From Oribacterium parvum (GTDB taxonomy: Bacteria > Bacillota > Clostridia > Lachnospirales > Lachnospiraceae), in contig CALIEL010000296.1 in NCBI GenBank assembly GCA_938022235.1, forward strand, positions 1-5,470: a DNA stretch of 5,470 nt, in the 5' to 3' direction. A program made the position numbers and the translations under genes. The stretch's first letter is position 1, and every line of letters begins with the position of its first letter. Of the stretch, positions 1 to 5,431 are shown one piece after another. The notes beneath the pieces were generated by a model, which had not been told where the DNA came from, did not search any database, and worked only from the letters and a program-made list of their open reading frames with translations.

Positions 1-643
1 CGGGAGACTCGTTCATCTGTCCGAATACCAGCGCAGTGTTCTTAATAACGCCGGATTCCGTCATTTCCATATAGAGGTCATTACCCTCACGGGAACGCTC
101 TCCTACTCCGGTGAAAATGGAGTATCCGCCGTGCTCTGTTGCCACGTTTCGAATCAACTCCTGAATCAGGACGGTTTTTCCTACTCCGGCTCCTCCGAAA
201 AGACCGACCTTTCCGCCCTTTGCATAGGGAGCAATCAGGTCAATAACCTTGATTCCGGTTTCCAATACCTCCTGCACCGGGCTTTGATCCACAAAAGCAG
301 GCGGTTTTCTATGAATTTCCCATTCCTCTCCATCGGTAATGGGATCCTTTCCGTCAATGGTTTCTCCCAATACATTAAAGAGACGACCGAGAGTCTGCTC
401 TCCCACCGGAACGGAAATTCCCTTTCCTGTGGAACGGACCTCCATGTCTCTTTCCAATCCCTCACTGGGGGCCAGCATGATGCAACGGACGGTATTCTCT
501 CCTAAATGCTCAGCTACCTCCATGGTTCCTGTTACGCCGTGGTTATCTACCACCATGGCGGTCTTAATCTTGGGAAGCGGGGCTTCCATAAACTCCACAT
601 CCACAACAGGTCCCATAACCTGGACAATTTTTCCTGTCTGCAT
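1..643 (-). CDS. atpD: F1Fo ATP synthase subunit beta (partial, N-terminal 214 residues)
   Basis: Catalytic subunit of F1, which forms or hydrolyses ATP at the alpha/beta interfaces on the cytoplasmic side of the membrane. The frame is open from an ATG at 641-643 to the left edge with no stop; 214 codons are present of roughly 460-470 expected. It starts MQTGKIVQVMGPVVDVEF, the typical beta-barrel crown domain (about 1-80). The nucleotide-binding domain follows, with Walker A GGAGVGKT at 150-157 (K156, T157) and the beta-specific GVGERSREGND at 179-189, whose E182 corresponds to the catalytic glutamate (E. coli beta E181). Walker B and the C-terminal domain lie outside the window. Purine-rich AGGAG and AAGGGGG (646-657) precede the ATG. 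The gene follows atpG after 26 nt. Nothing looks broken; the truncation is only the window boundary. Confidence 0.97.
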   Translation of the reverse strand, partial: MQTGKIVQVMGPVVDVEFMEAPLPKIKTAMVVDNHGVTGTMEVAEHLGENTVRCIMLAPSEGLERDMEVRSTGKGISVPVGEQTLGRLFNVLGETIDGKDPITDGEEWEIHRKPPAFVDQSPVQEVLETGIKVIDLIAPYAKGGKVGLFGGAGVGKTVLIQELIRNVATEHGGYSIFTGVGERSREGNDLYMEMTESGVIKNTALVFGQMNESP

Positions 644-669
644 TTCCCCCTTCTCCTCTCTTTATACAA

Positions 670-1584
670 TCAAACCTCTTGTTTATTTTTCTTTTTGGCC
701 GCCTTCTGCGCCTTGGCACCTGCGGCTATCTCCGTGATTTCCTGGGTAATCTGTGCCTGTCTGGCACGGTTATACTGGATACGGAGCTTTTGCTTCAGCT
801 CATTTCCGTTTCGGTTTGCCGCATCCATGGAGGTCATTCTGGCCTGTTGCTCCGCACAAAAGGCCTCCACCAAAGCACTGTAAATATAACCATTAATATA
901 ATCCGGAATAACATTGTCAATCAAAGCATCCGTGTTCGGAAAAATATTAAAGGCTTCATAGTTTGCGGTAATAGGTAGCTTAACAAACACCGGATGAAGC
1001 TTATCCAAAGGAAGAAGCTGTTCCTCCTCACATTCCATTTCCAAAGAATTCTTCATTCTGGTGAAAACGATATGCAGTTCGTCAATCTCCTTATCCTCGA
1101 AAAATTCCATCATTTTCCGGGTAATCACTCGGGCTCTGTGCAGGGTAGGATTCTGAGCGGTGTAATGAAAGGCCTCTTCAATGGGAATGTTTCTGCTGTG
1201 AAAATAGCTTCTTCCCATCTCTCCTACCACAAAAAGCCGATAGTTTTGATACTTCGCTAAAAGCTCTTCCGTTTTCCGGATAACGTTGTGGTTATAAGCT
1301 CCTGCCAGTCCCTTATCCGCGGTCACACAGATAATGGCTACCGTTCCCTGACCGTTGGTTACCCCCTCTCGAAGATCCAAATAAGGGTGGGTATAATCCT
1401 CCGGCAAATGTCGCATAACTCTGGCCATCATAGACTGCAGGGTATAGAAGTAAGGCTCGGTTTGCATCAAACCCGCTCTGGCCTTACGCATCTTTGTACT
1501 GGAAATCAAATACATCGCATTGGTAATCTTCATGGTGTTATCAATGCTGTGGATTCGGTCTCGTAATTCTCTTGTTGTAGGCAA
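670..1584 (-). CDS. atpG: F1Fo ATP synthase subunit gamma, TTG start, lysine-rich C-terminal tail
   Basis: Central rotor shaft that couples c-ring rotation to conformational change in the alpha/beta hexamer. It has 304 residues; the family is usually about 285-290. The N-terminal helix carries the signature RELRDRIHSIDNTMKITNAM (5-24), followed by KMRKA (31-35). The Rossmann-like domain has VTADKGLAGAYNHNV (87-101), matching the family's S/T-D-K/R-G-L-C/A-G-x-(F/Y)-N motif. The C-terminal helix has NRARQAQITQEITEI (272-286), where most gammas end a few residues later. Here the protein continues with about 14 extra residues (291-304) containing six lysines. The start codon is TTG (1582-1584), not ATG. 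It is fixed by a perfect AAAGGAGG at 1591-1598, 6 nt upstream, and by the exact match of the N-terminus to the family. It lies 12 nt after the delta-alpha gene, and the Shine-Dalgarno overlaps that gene's stop. Confidence 0.96.
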   Translation of the reverse strand: MPTTRELRDRIHSIDNTMKITNAMYLISSTKMRKARAGLMQTEPYFYTLQSMMARVMRHLPEDYTHPYLDLREGVTNGQGTVAIICVTADKGLAGAYNHNVIRKTEELLAKYQNYRLFVVGEMGRSYFHSRNIPIEEAFHYTAQNPTLHRARVITRKMMEFFEDKEIDELHIVFTRMKNSLEMECEEEQLLPLDKLHPVFVKLPITANYEAFNIFPNTDALIDNVIPDYINGYIYSALVEAFCAEQQARMTSMDAANRNGNELKQKLRIQYNRARQAQITQEITEIAAGAKAQKAAKKKNKQEV

Positions 1585-1590
1585 GGTCTG

Positions 1591-1598
1591 CCTCCTTT
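1591..1598 (-). promoter_or_regulatory. Ribosome binding site of atpG, fixing a TTG start
   Basis: AAAGGAGG, a full match to the anti-Shine-Dalgarno consensus, 6 nt before the TTG at 1582-1584. Its first two bases lie inside the TAA stop (1597-1599) of the upstream delta-alpha gene, so ribosomes finishing that gene are placed on the gamma start. This suggests translational coupling and may compensate for the weak start codon. Confidence 0.85.
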
Positions 1599-3618
1599 AT
1601 GAAAGCTTTTCCTCTTCCTTCTTCAGAAAATCATGGTAGAGCTGAATAATCCGCTGTTCCATATCTTCCTGCAAAAGGCCGGAAATCTCTATGTTCCTGA
1701 TTAAATCTCCCTCCTGCTCGTTAAAGAAGGCCAAAACTTTATTCTGTAAGTCCTTCACATCCTTCTTCGCTGTACCCAGGAATTCTTTATGAAGGGCAAG
1801 CACCAAAGTTACTACCTGCTCTCCCAAAGAAAGGGGACGGCCAAGGGGCTGCTTCAACAGCTCCATTAAAATCGCTCCCTGTTCCAGCTGAGTCTTGGTA
1901 CTTTCATCCAAATCCGAAGAGAACTGGGTAAATACCGCCATTTCTCTATACTGTGCCAAGTCGATACGCAGGGAACCTGCCGCCTTCTTCATGGCCTTGG
2001 TCTGGGCTGCACCACCCACACGGGATACGGAAAGTCCTACATTTACCGCAGGTCTCTGTCCCTCAAAGAAAAGGTTACTTTCTAAGAAAATCTGTCCGTC
2101 GGTAATGGAAATAACGTTGGTAGGAATATAGGCGGAAACGTCTCCGTCCAAAGTCTCGATAATGGGAAGGGCGGTAATGCTACCTCCTCCCAAAGCGTCG
2201 GACAAACGGCAGGAACGCTCCAGCAAACGGGAATGGAGATAGAAAACGTCTCCGGGATAAGCCTCACGTCCGGGTGCTCTTCCCAAAAGAAGAGACAGGG
2301 CACGGTAGGCTACGGCATGCTTGGAAAGGTCATCATAAACAATCAGTACATCTCTTCCCTGGTACATAAAGTACTCTGCCAAGGAAGTTGCCGCATAGGG
2401 GGCAATGTACTGAATCGGTGCCGGATCCGCCGCTGTAGCCGCTACCACACAGGTATAGCTCATGGCCTCATTTTTCTTTAAGTTCTCCACCAAAGAAGCG
2501 ATGGTGGATTCCTTCTGTCCAATAGCAACATAAATACAGATACAATCCTTTCCCTTTTGGTTCAAGATGGTATCTATGGCAATGGAGGTCTTTCCGGTCT
2601 GACGGTCTCCGATGATCAGCTCACGCTGTCCTCTACCGATGGGGAACATGGAGTCAATGGCCAGAATTCCGGTCTGTAAGGGAACATTAACGGACTTTCT
2701 GTCAATGATTCCGGGGGCCGGCTCCTCGATGGGGCGATATTCCTTCGTGTTAATCGGACCTTCTCCGTCAATGGGCGCTCCCAAGGCATCTACCACACGG
2801 CCAAGATAAGCGTCTCCCACAGGAATTCCCGCCATCTTGTTGCTTCGTACCACTCTGCTTCCCTCGATGATTCCTTCTTCATCACCGAAGAGGATAACAC
2901 CGATTCGGTTTCTTTCAATGTTCTGTACCATACCCCGAACACCGTTGTCAAAGACAACGATTTCTCCGTACATAGCATGATCCAGTCCGTTGATGATAAC
3001 GATACCGTCACCTACAGAGCTGACAAAACCGATTTCTTTCTTCTCCGCCTTTAAATCAAAGTCCTCTACGGAGCTTTGTAAAATGCTGATAATATCCTGC
3101 TGGCTGTTGGAGAAACGTTTATTCTGCATTTCCTCCAAAAACTGCTCTCGTCTTCCCTTGGTACTCCAATCATACTGGTCATGGCCTACCTCCAGGATAA
3201 ATCCGCCTCCCAGACTCTCGTCCTCTTCCAATACGACTTCAATGTTCCGGGAATGATATTTGTTATAAACAAATTCCCGAATTCTCTTTAATTGTTCTTC
3301 CTCCGGCTTGGTTACATACCGAAGATGTACTTTTAATTTGGTGGATTCTTCATTGGAGATTTTTTCATACTCCTCTGCCACCTCACCCCATGCACTGAGA
3401 AGGCCGTCATTGCACAGTACCTTCAAGGTATCCCTAACTTCCGTAGGGAAAATGCTATCGATGATAGACATTCTCTTTTCCAAAGGTATTGTGGCGTCGG
3501 AAAGCTGTCCTGCCGTCTCCGGTAAAACTTCAAAAATCCGACTGGTCTCCTCTATAACGCTTTTCGGAACGCGCATTCTGAAAAGCTGTTTTGCATACTC
3601 TACCACTTTTTGCAGCAT
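1597..3618 (-). CDS. atpHA (atpH-atpA fusion): F1Fo ATP synthase delta-alpha fusion protein
   Basis: One frame of 673 residues joins two subunits normally encoded separately. Residues 1 to about 165 are delta (OSCP), the link between the b stalk and the top of F1. The N-terminal helical domain has EYAKQLF (7-13) and IPLEKRMSIIDSIF (44-57); the C-terminal part has LGGGFILEVG (136-145). Residues from about 168 are alpha: N-terminal ISILQSSVEDF (177-187), barrel VGDGIVIINGLDHAMYGE (202-219), Walker A GDRQTGKT (337-344), Walker B VLIVYDD (424-430), VISITDGQIFLESNLFFEG (502-520), and arginine-finger motif SVSRVGGAAQ (530-539, R533). Every expected alpha landmark is present, so both halves look functional. 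The ATG at 3616-3618 has AAGGAG 8 nt upstream and lies 5 nt after atpF. No stop or frameshift is seen at the junction. An internal ATG (codon 164) could start a 510-residue alpha. The two-part assignment is certain; whether the cell makes the full fusion is not. Confidence 0.96.
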   Translation of the reverse strand: MLQKVVEYAKQLFRMRVPKSVIEETSRIFEVLPETAGQLSDATIPLEKRMSIIDSIFPTEVRDTLKVLCNDGLLSAWGEVAEEYEKISNEESTKLKVHLRYVTKPEEEQLKRIREFVYNKYHSRNIEVVLEEDESLGGGFILEVGHDQYDWSTKGRREQFLEEMQNKRFSNSQQDIISILQSSVEDFDLKAEKKEIGFVSSVGDGIVIINGLDHAMYGEIVVFDNGVRGMVQNIERNRIGVILFGDEEGIIEGSRVVRSNKMAGIPVGDAYLGRVVDALGAPIDGEGPINTKEYRPIEEPAPGIIDRKSVNVPLQTGILAIDSMFPIGRGQRELIIGDRQTGKTSIAIDTILNQKGKDCICIYVAIGQKESTIASLVENLKKNEAMSYTCVVAATAADPAPIQYIAPYAATSLAEYFMYQGRDVLIVYDDLSKHAVAYRALSLLLGRAPGREAYPGDVFYLHSRLLERSCRLSDALGGGSITALPIIETLDGDVSAYIPTNVISITDGQIFLESNLFFEGQRPAVNVGLSVSRVGGAAQTKAMKKAAGSLRIDLAQYREMAVFTQFSSDLDESTKTQLEQGAILMELLKQPLGRPLSLGEQVVTLVLALHKEFLGTAKKDVKDLQNKVLAFFNEQEGDLIRNIEISGLLQEDMEQRIIQLYHDFLKKEEEKLS
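3127..3136 (-). promoter_or_regulatory. Candidate internal ribosome binding site and start for free alpha
   Basis: Inside the delta-alpha gene the minus strand reads TTGGAGGAAATG. The GGAGG is at 3132-3136 and the in-frame ATG at 3127-3129 is codon 164 of the fusion. Starting here gives 510 residues, the usual alpha length, beginning just before the conserved alpha N-terminal helix. The gap of 2 nt between GGAGG and ATG is shorter than the usual 5-9, which weakens the case. The motif could also arise simply from the codons for Leu-Glu-Glu-Met. It may be a remnant of, or a still working, separate atpA start. Confidence 0.35.
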
Positions 3619-3623
3619 AGTCC

Positions 3624-4112
3624 TTACTCCTTCTTCTCCGCATCTTCTAGGAAGGTATCATACAGCTTTTGATTGTTTTCCACGGAATCCTTGCTGGCTG
3701 CAATCTTATAGGCAGCCTTTGCCACAAGCATAGCCACCTCTTCTTCCATTTCGTGTTGCTTCTGTTCAGCCTGTCTTTGAGCCTCTATCTTGGCTTCCGC
3801 GATAATCTTATCTGCCTTCTCCCTGGCATTTCCGATGATTTCATCGTATTCAGAAGACGCCTGCAAACGAACAGCCTCTAACTTTTCCTGCCGTTCCGTA
3901 TCAATCTTTGCCATGCTGTCTTCATACTGTTGTTTCAAATCTCTGGCCTTTGTATTGGCCTCTTCCGCTTCTCGATAAGAAGTGTCCAGTTCGTCCTGTC
4001 TTGCCTTCAAAGCGGCACGAACAGGTTTAAACAGAAAGCGATGCACAAAATAAACCAGCACCAATAAATTAATGACTGTAAAAATAATACTACTTAGATT
4101 GAGACTAAGCAT
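3624..4112 (-). CDS. atpF: F1Fo ATP synthase subunit b
   Basis: Peripheral stalk subunit that anchors delta and the F1 head to subunit a, normally as a dimer. It has 162 residues, within the usual range of about 155-175. A single membrane segment lies near the N-terminus (about 7-27, SSIIFTVINLLVLVYFVHRFL), followed by the typical FKPV at the membrane exit. A long charged, alanine/glutamate/lysine-rich coiled coil then runs to the C-terminus, including the conserved-type stretch around NAREKADKIIAEAKIEA (95-111). The ATG at 4110-4112 is preceded by AAGGAGGG with 6 nt spacing. It lies 33 nt after atpE and 5 nt before the delta-alpha gene, whose ribosome binding site sits in the last codons of atpF. 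It is a plain b subunit, not fused to delta as in mycobacteria. Confidence 0.96.
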   Translation of the reverse strand: MLSLNLSSIIFTVINLLVLVYFVHRFLFKPVRAALKARQDELDTSYREAEEANTKARDLKQQYEDSMAKIDTERQEKLEAVRLQASSEYDEIIGNAREKADKIIAEAKIEAQRQAEQKQHEMEEEVAMLVAKAAYKIAASKDSVENNQKLYDTFLEDAEKKE

Positions 4113-4145
4113 CGTTTTCCCTCCTTCGATTCCAAAACCTGTTCC

Positions 4146-4361
4146 TTACTTTAAGAAGAGGATGATCATAAGTCCGATAACGAAACCATAGATGGCTGTT
4201 GCCTCGGCCAAAGCACAACCCAGTAAGAGGATGGTCATAATCTTTGAACTGGCTTCCGGCTGTCTTGCTACCGCCTCTGTTGCCTTTCCTGTTGCCAAAC
4301 CGATGCCTAATCCTGCTCCAAGACATGCCAATGCTGCAATTGCTGCTCCTAATGCTACCAT
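4146..4361 (-). CDS. atpE: F1Fo ATP synthase subunit c (proteolipid)
   Basis: Subunit of the membrane rotor ring that carries the coupling ion. It has 71 residues in two transmembrane helices joined by the conserved polar loop ARQPE (32-36). Helix 1 carries the glycine pattern GAGLGIGLATG (15-25) used for tight ring packing. Helix 2 carries the ion-binding carboxylate E53 in LAEATAIYG (51-59). Sodium-type rings, as in Ilyobacter tartaricus, have Gln in helix 1 and Glu-Ser in helix 2. Here the matching positions are I20 and A54, so proton coupling is the better guess, although T55 and the AExTxIY context resemble sodium-type proteins. The ATG at 4359-4361 has GGAG about 8 nt upstream. It follows atpB by 60 nt, the longest gap in the operon, and that gap holds a small hairpin. 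Confidence 0.96.
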   Translation of the reverse strand: MVALGAAIAALACLGAGLGIGLATGKATEAVARQPEASSKIMTILLLGCALAEATAIYGFVIGLMIILFLK

Positions 4362-4378
4362 AATTTTCTCTCCATTCT

Positions 4379-4391
4379 GTCGCTAAGCGAC
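4379..4391 (-). promoter_or_regulatory. Small hairpin in the atpB-atpE gap
   Basis: GTCGC-TTA-GCGAC on the minus strand is a perfect 5-bp GC-rich stem with a 3-nt loop, about 17 nt before the atpE start and just upstream of its ribosome binding site. A second GGTCGC at 4402-4407 repeats the 5' arm (4387-4392), so an alternative pairing with the same 3' arm is possible. No U-run follows, so it is not a typical terminator. A role in translation or RNA stability of the highly expressed c subunit is inference. Confidence 0.4.
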
Positions 4392-4405
4392 CATTTTTAC
4401 TGCGA

Positions 4406-4430
4406 CCTACACTACTCCACTCTACTCTAC
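4406..4430 (-). repeat. Five imperfect pentamer repeats across the atpB stop
   Basis: On the minus strand the end of atpB and the bases after it read GTAGA GTAGA GTGGA GTAGT GTAGG, five consecutive 5-nt units differing by one or two bases. The in-frame TAG stop (4422-4424) lies within them. Because the period is not a multiple of three, copies of TAG fall in different frames. This is probably slippage-derived; no function is shown. Confidence 0.6.
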
Positions 4431-5108
4431 CGCTTCCGCAATATAAAGCGATGTTAAAAAGACAAAAACATACGCCTGTACCAGACCGTCAAAGAGGTCA
4501 AAGTACAAAGACAGGATTGCCGGAACTCCTACCGGAACCACCAGTTCCACCAGTTCCATAATAACGAAGGCTCCTAATACATTTCCAAAGAGACGCATAC
4601 ACAAGGATAATGGTCTGATAAAGACCTCCAGGATATTAATCGGCGTCATAATGGGAATGGGTTGTGCGAAACGCTTTACCCAGCCTCCGGTACCGAAGGC
4701 ACGTATTCCTGCTACTTCCACAAGAATAATGCTCATCAGGGACAGCGCCACAGGAACATTAAAATCCTTTGTGGGCGGCTTAAAGCCGAAAACACCGAAG
4801 AGGTTGGCTATACCGATAAAAATCAATACCACAGCCAGATACGTACCGTATTGCTTGCCCTCTTCTCCCAGATTGCCTTCCATGAACTTGTCCAGCTTAG
4901 TCACAATCAATTCTGCGACCTGCTGTCTCGTCCCCGGTGTACGAACCTTGCAATCTCTACCCAACAGGTAAGCGCCAAATATCATCACCGCCATGATAAT
5001 CCAAGTCACCACAACAGATTCGGAAACAGGAATTCCTCCAAAAATCGGAATTGTAAAGACAGTTTCCACATTCAGCTCTTCCAGCAGGGATGCTGCAAGC
5101 TTTTCCAT
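4422..5108 (-). CDS. atpB: F1Fo ATP synthase subunit a
   Basis: Membrane stator subunit that forms the two half-channels through which ions reach the c-ring. From the ATG at 5106-5108 it has 228 residues, at the short end of the family range. Several hydrophobic segments are visible, roughly at 31-50, 88-108, 117-136, 173-195 and 196-224. The key signature is PLSLCMRLFGN (166-176), whose R172 corresponds to the essential E. coli R210. QAYVFVFLTSLYIAEA (211-226) gives the conserved Gln (E. coli Q252). The start is chosen because AAAGGGGG lies 6 nt upstream (5115-5122). An in-frame GTG at 5154-5156 would add 16 residues, but it has no good ribosome binding site and falls inside the promoter. 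This is the first gene of the operon. Confidence 0.95.
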   Translation of the reverse strand: MEKLAASLLEELNVETVFTIPIFGGIPVSESVVVTWIIMAVMIFGAYLLGRDCKVRTPGTRQQVAELIVTKLDKFMEGNLGEEGKQYGTYLAVVLIFIGIANLFGVFGFKPPTKDFNVPVALSLMSIILVEVAGIRAFGTGGWVKRFAQPIPIMTPINILEVFIRPLSLCMRLFGNVLGAFVIMELVELVVPVGVPAILSLYFDLFDGLVQAYVFVFLTSLYIAEAVE

Positions 5109-5145
5109 GGTTTTCCCCCTTTCTTCACTCTCAAGTACCTTTGAG

Positions 5146-5173
5146 ATTATAGGCACTCTCTCCGTGATTGCAA
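5146..5173 (-). promoter_or_regulatory. Probable sigma-A promoter of the atp operon
   Basis: On the minus strand TTGCAA (5168-5173, four of six matches to the -35 consensus) is followed after 16 bp by a perfect TATAAT (5146-5151). The DNA upstream (about 5174-5220) is rich in A and T runs, like an UP element. The predicted transcript would start near 5139, leaving a leader of about 30 nt that holds the atpB ribosome binding site. A 6-bp inverted repeat TCTCAA/TTGAGA (5129-5134 and 5141-5146) overlaps the start region and could be an operator, but this is weak. Confidence 0.65.
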
Positions 5174-5220
5174 GTATTTTTCAAAATAAAGCTAAAAATA
5201 TTTTCTATGCTATTTTTTTG

Positions 5221-5328
5221 TCATTTTTCTCCAGCAATCTCAGGTTCACGAAAGCTAATTTTACATTTCCCACAAGCAAAGTGCAAGATGTTTTCATTTT
5301 CCTCTTTCATAATGGATACAATATGCAA
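5221..5328 (-). CDS. Candidate small CxxC protein, unknown function
   Basis: A short frame upstream of the atp promoter. From the ATG at 5308-5310 it has 29 residues, beginning MKEENENILHF and continuing with a Cys-Gly-Lys-Cys pair and a charged end, REPEIAGEK. A TTG at 5326-5328 would give 35 residues and has AGGA 7 nt upstream; the ATG has no clear ribosome binding site. The CxxC spacing suggests a metal or redox site, but with only one pair it cannot form a full zinc finger alone. I do not recognise it. It could be a real small protein, a gene remnant or chance. It does not resemble AtpI or AtpZ. Confidence 0.25.
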   Translation of the reverse strand: MHIVSIMKEENENILHFACGKCKISFREPEIAGEK

Positions 5329-5431
5329 AGTTTTTTCCTATCGGAATTAGATATTCATATAGAAATACCATAATTTTTTTAAGTAAAGTAAATAACAAAT
5401 AACCTGTTCATCTTGAATCCCTCTCTGAGAT

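Noticed and set aside
131..505. Plus-strand open frame of 124 codons
   Set aside because: It lies wholly antisense to atpD, which has Walker A and other clear beta motifs; no recognisable protein features.
4093..4109. Hairpin CTTAG/CTAAG at the start of atpF
   Set aside because: A 5-bp AT-containing stem with a 7-nt loop inside coding sequence; too weak to call a regulatory element.
4105..4326. Minus-strand frame of 73 codons overlapping atpE
   Set aside because: It is atpE read in another frame; Arg/Gly/Ser-rich with no membrane helices or family features.
4662..5144. Plus-strand open frame of 160 codons
   Set aside because: Antisense to atpB, which has the essential arginine motif. The composition (His/Asn/Ser-rich, no domain) is that of a shadow frame.
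5109..5156. Longer atpB from the GTG at 5154-5156
   Set aside because: The start codon sits in the promoter spacer, lacks a good ribosome binding site, and the ATG at 5108 has AAAGGGGG at ideal distance.
4993..5373. Plus-strand frame running from atpB antisense into the upstream region
   Set aside because: Half of it is a shadow of atpB and the rest is Phe/Ser/Lys-rich translation of AT-rich spacer, with no good ribosome binding site.
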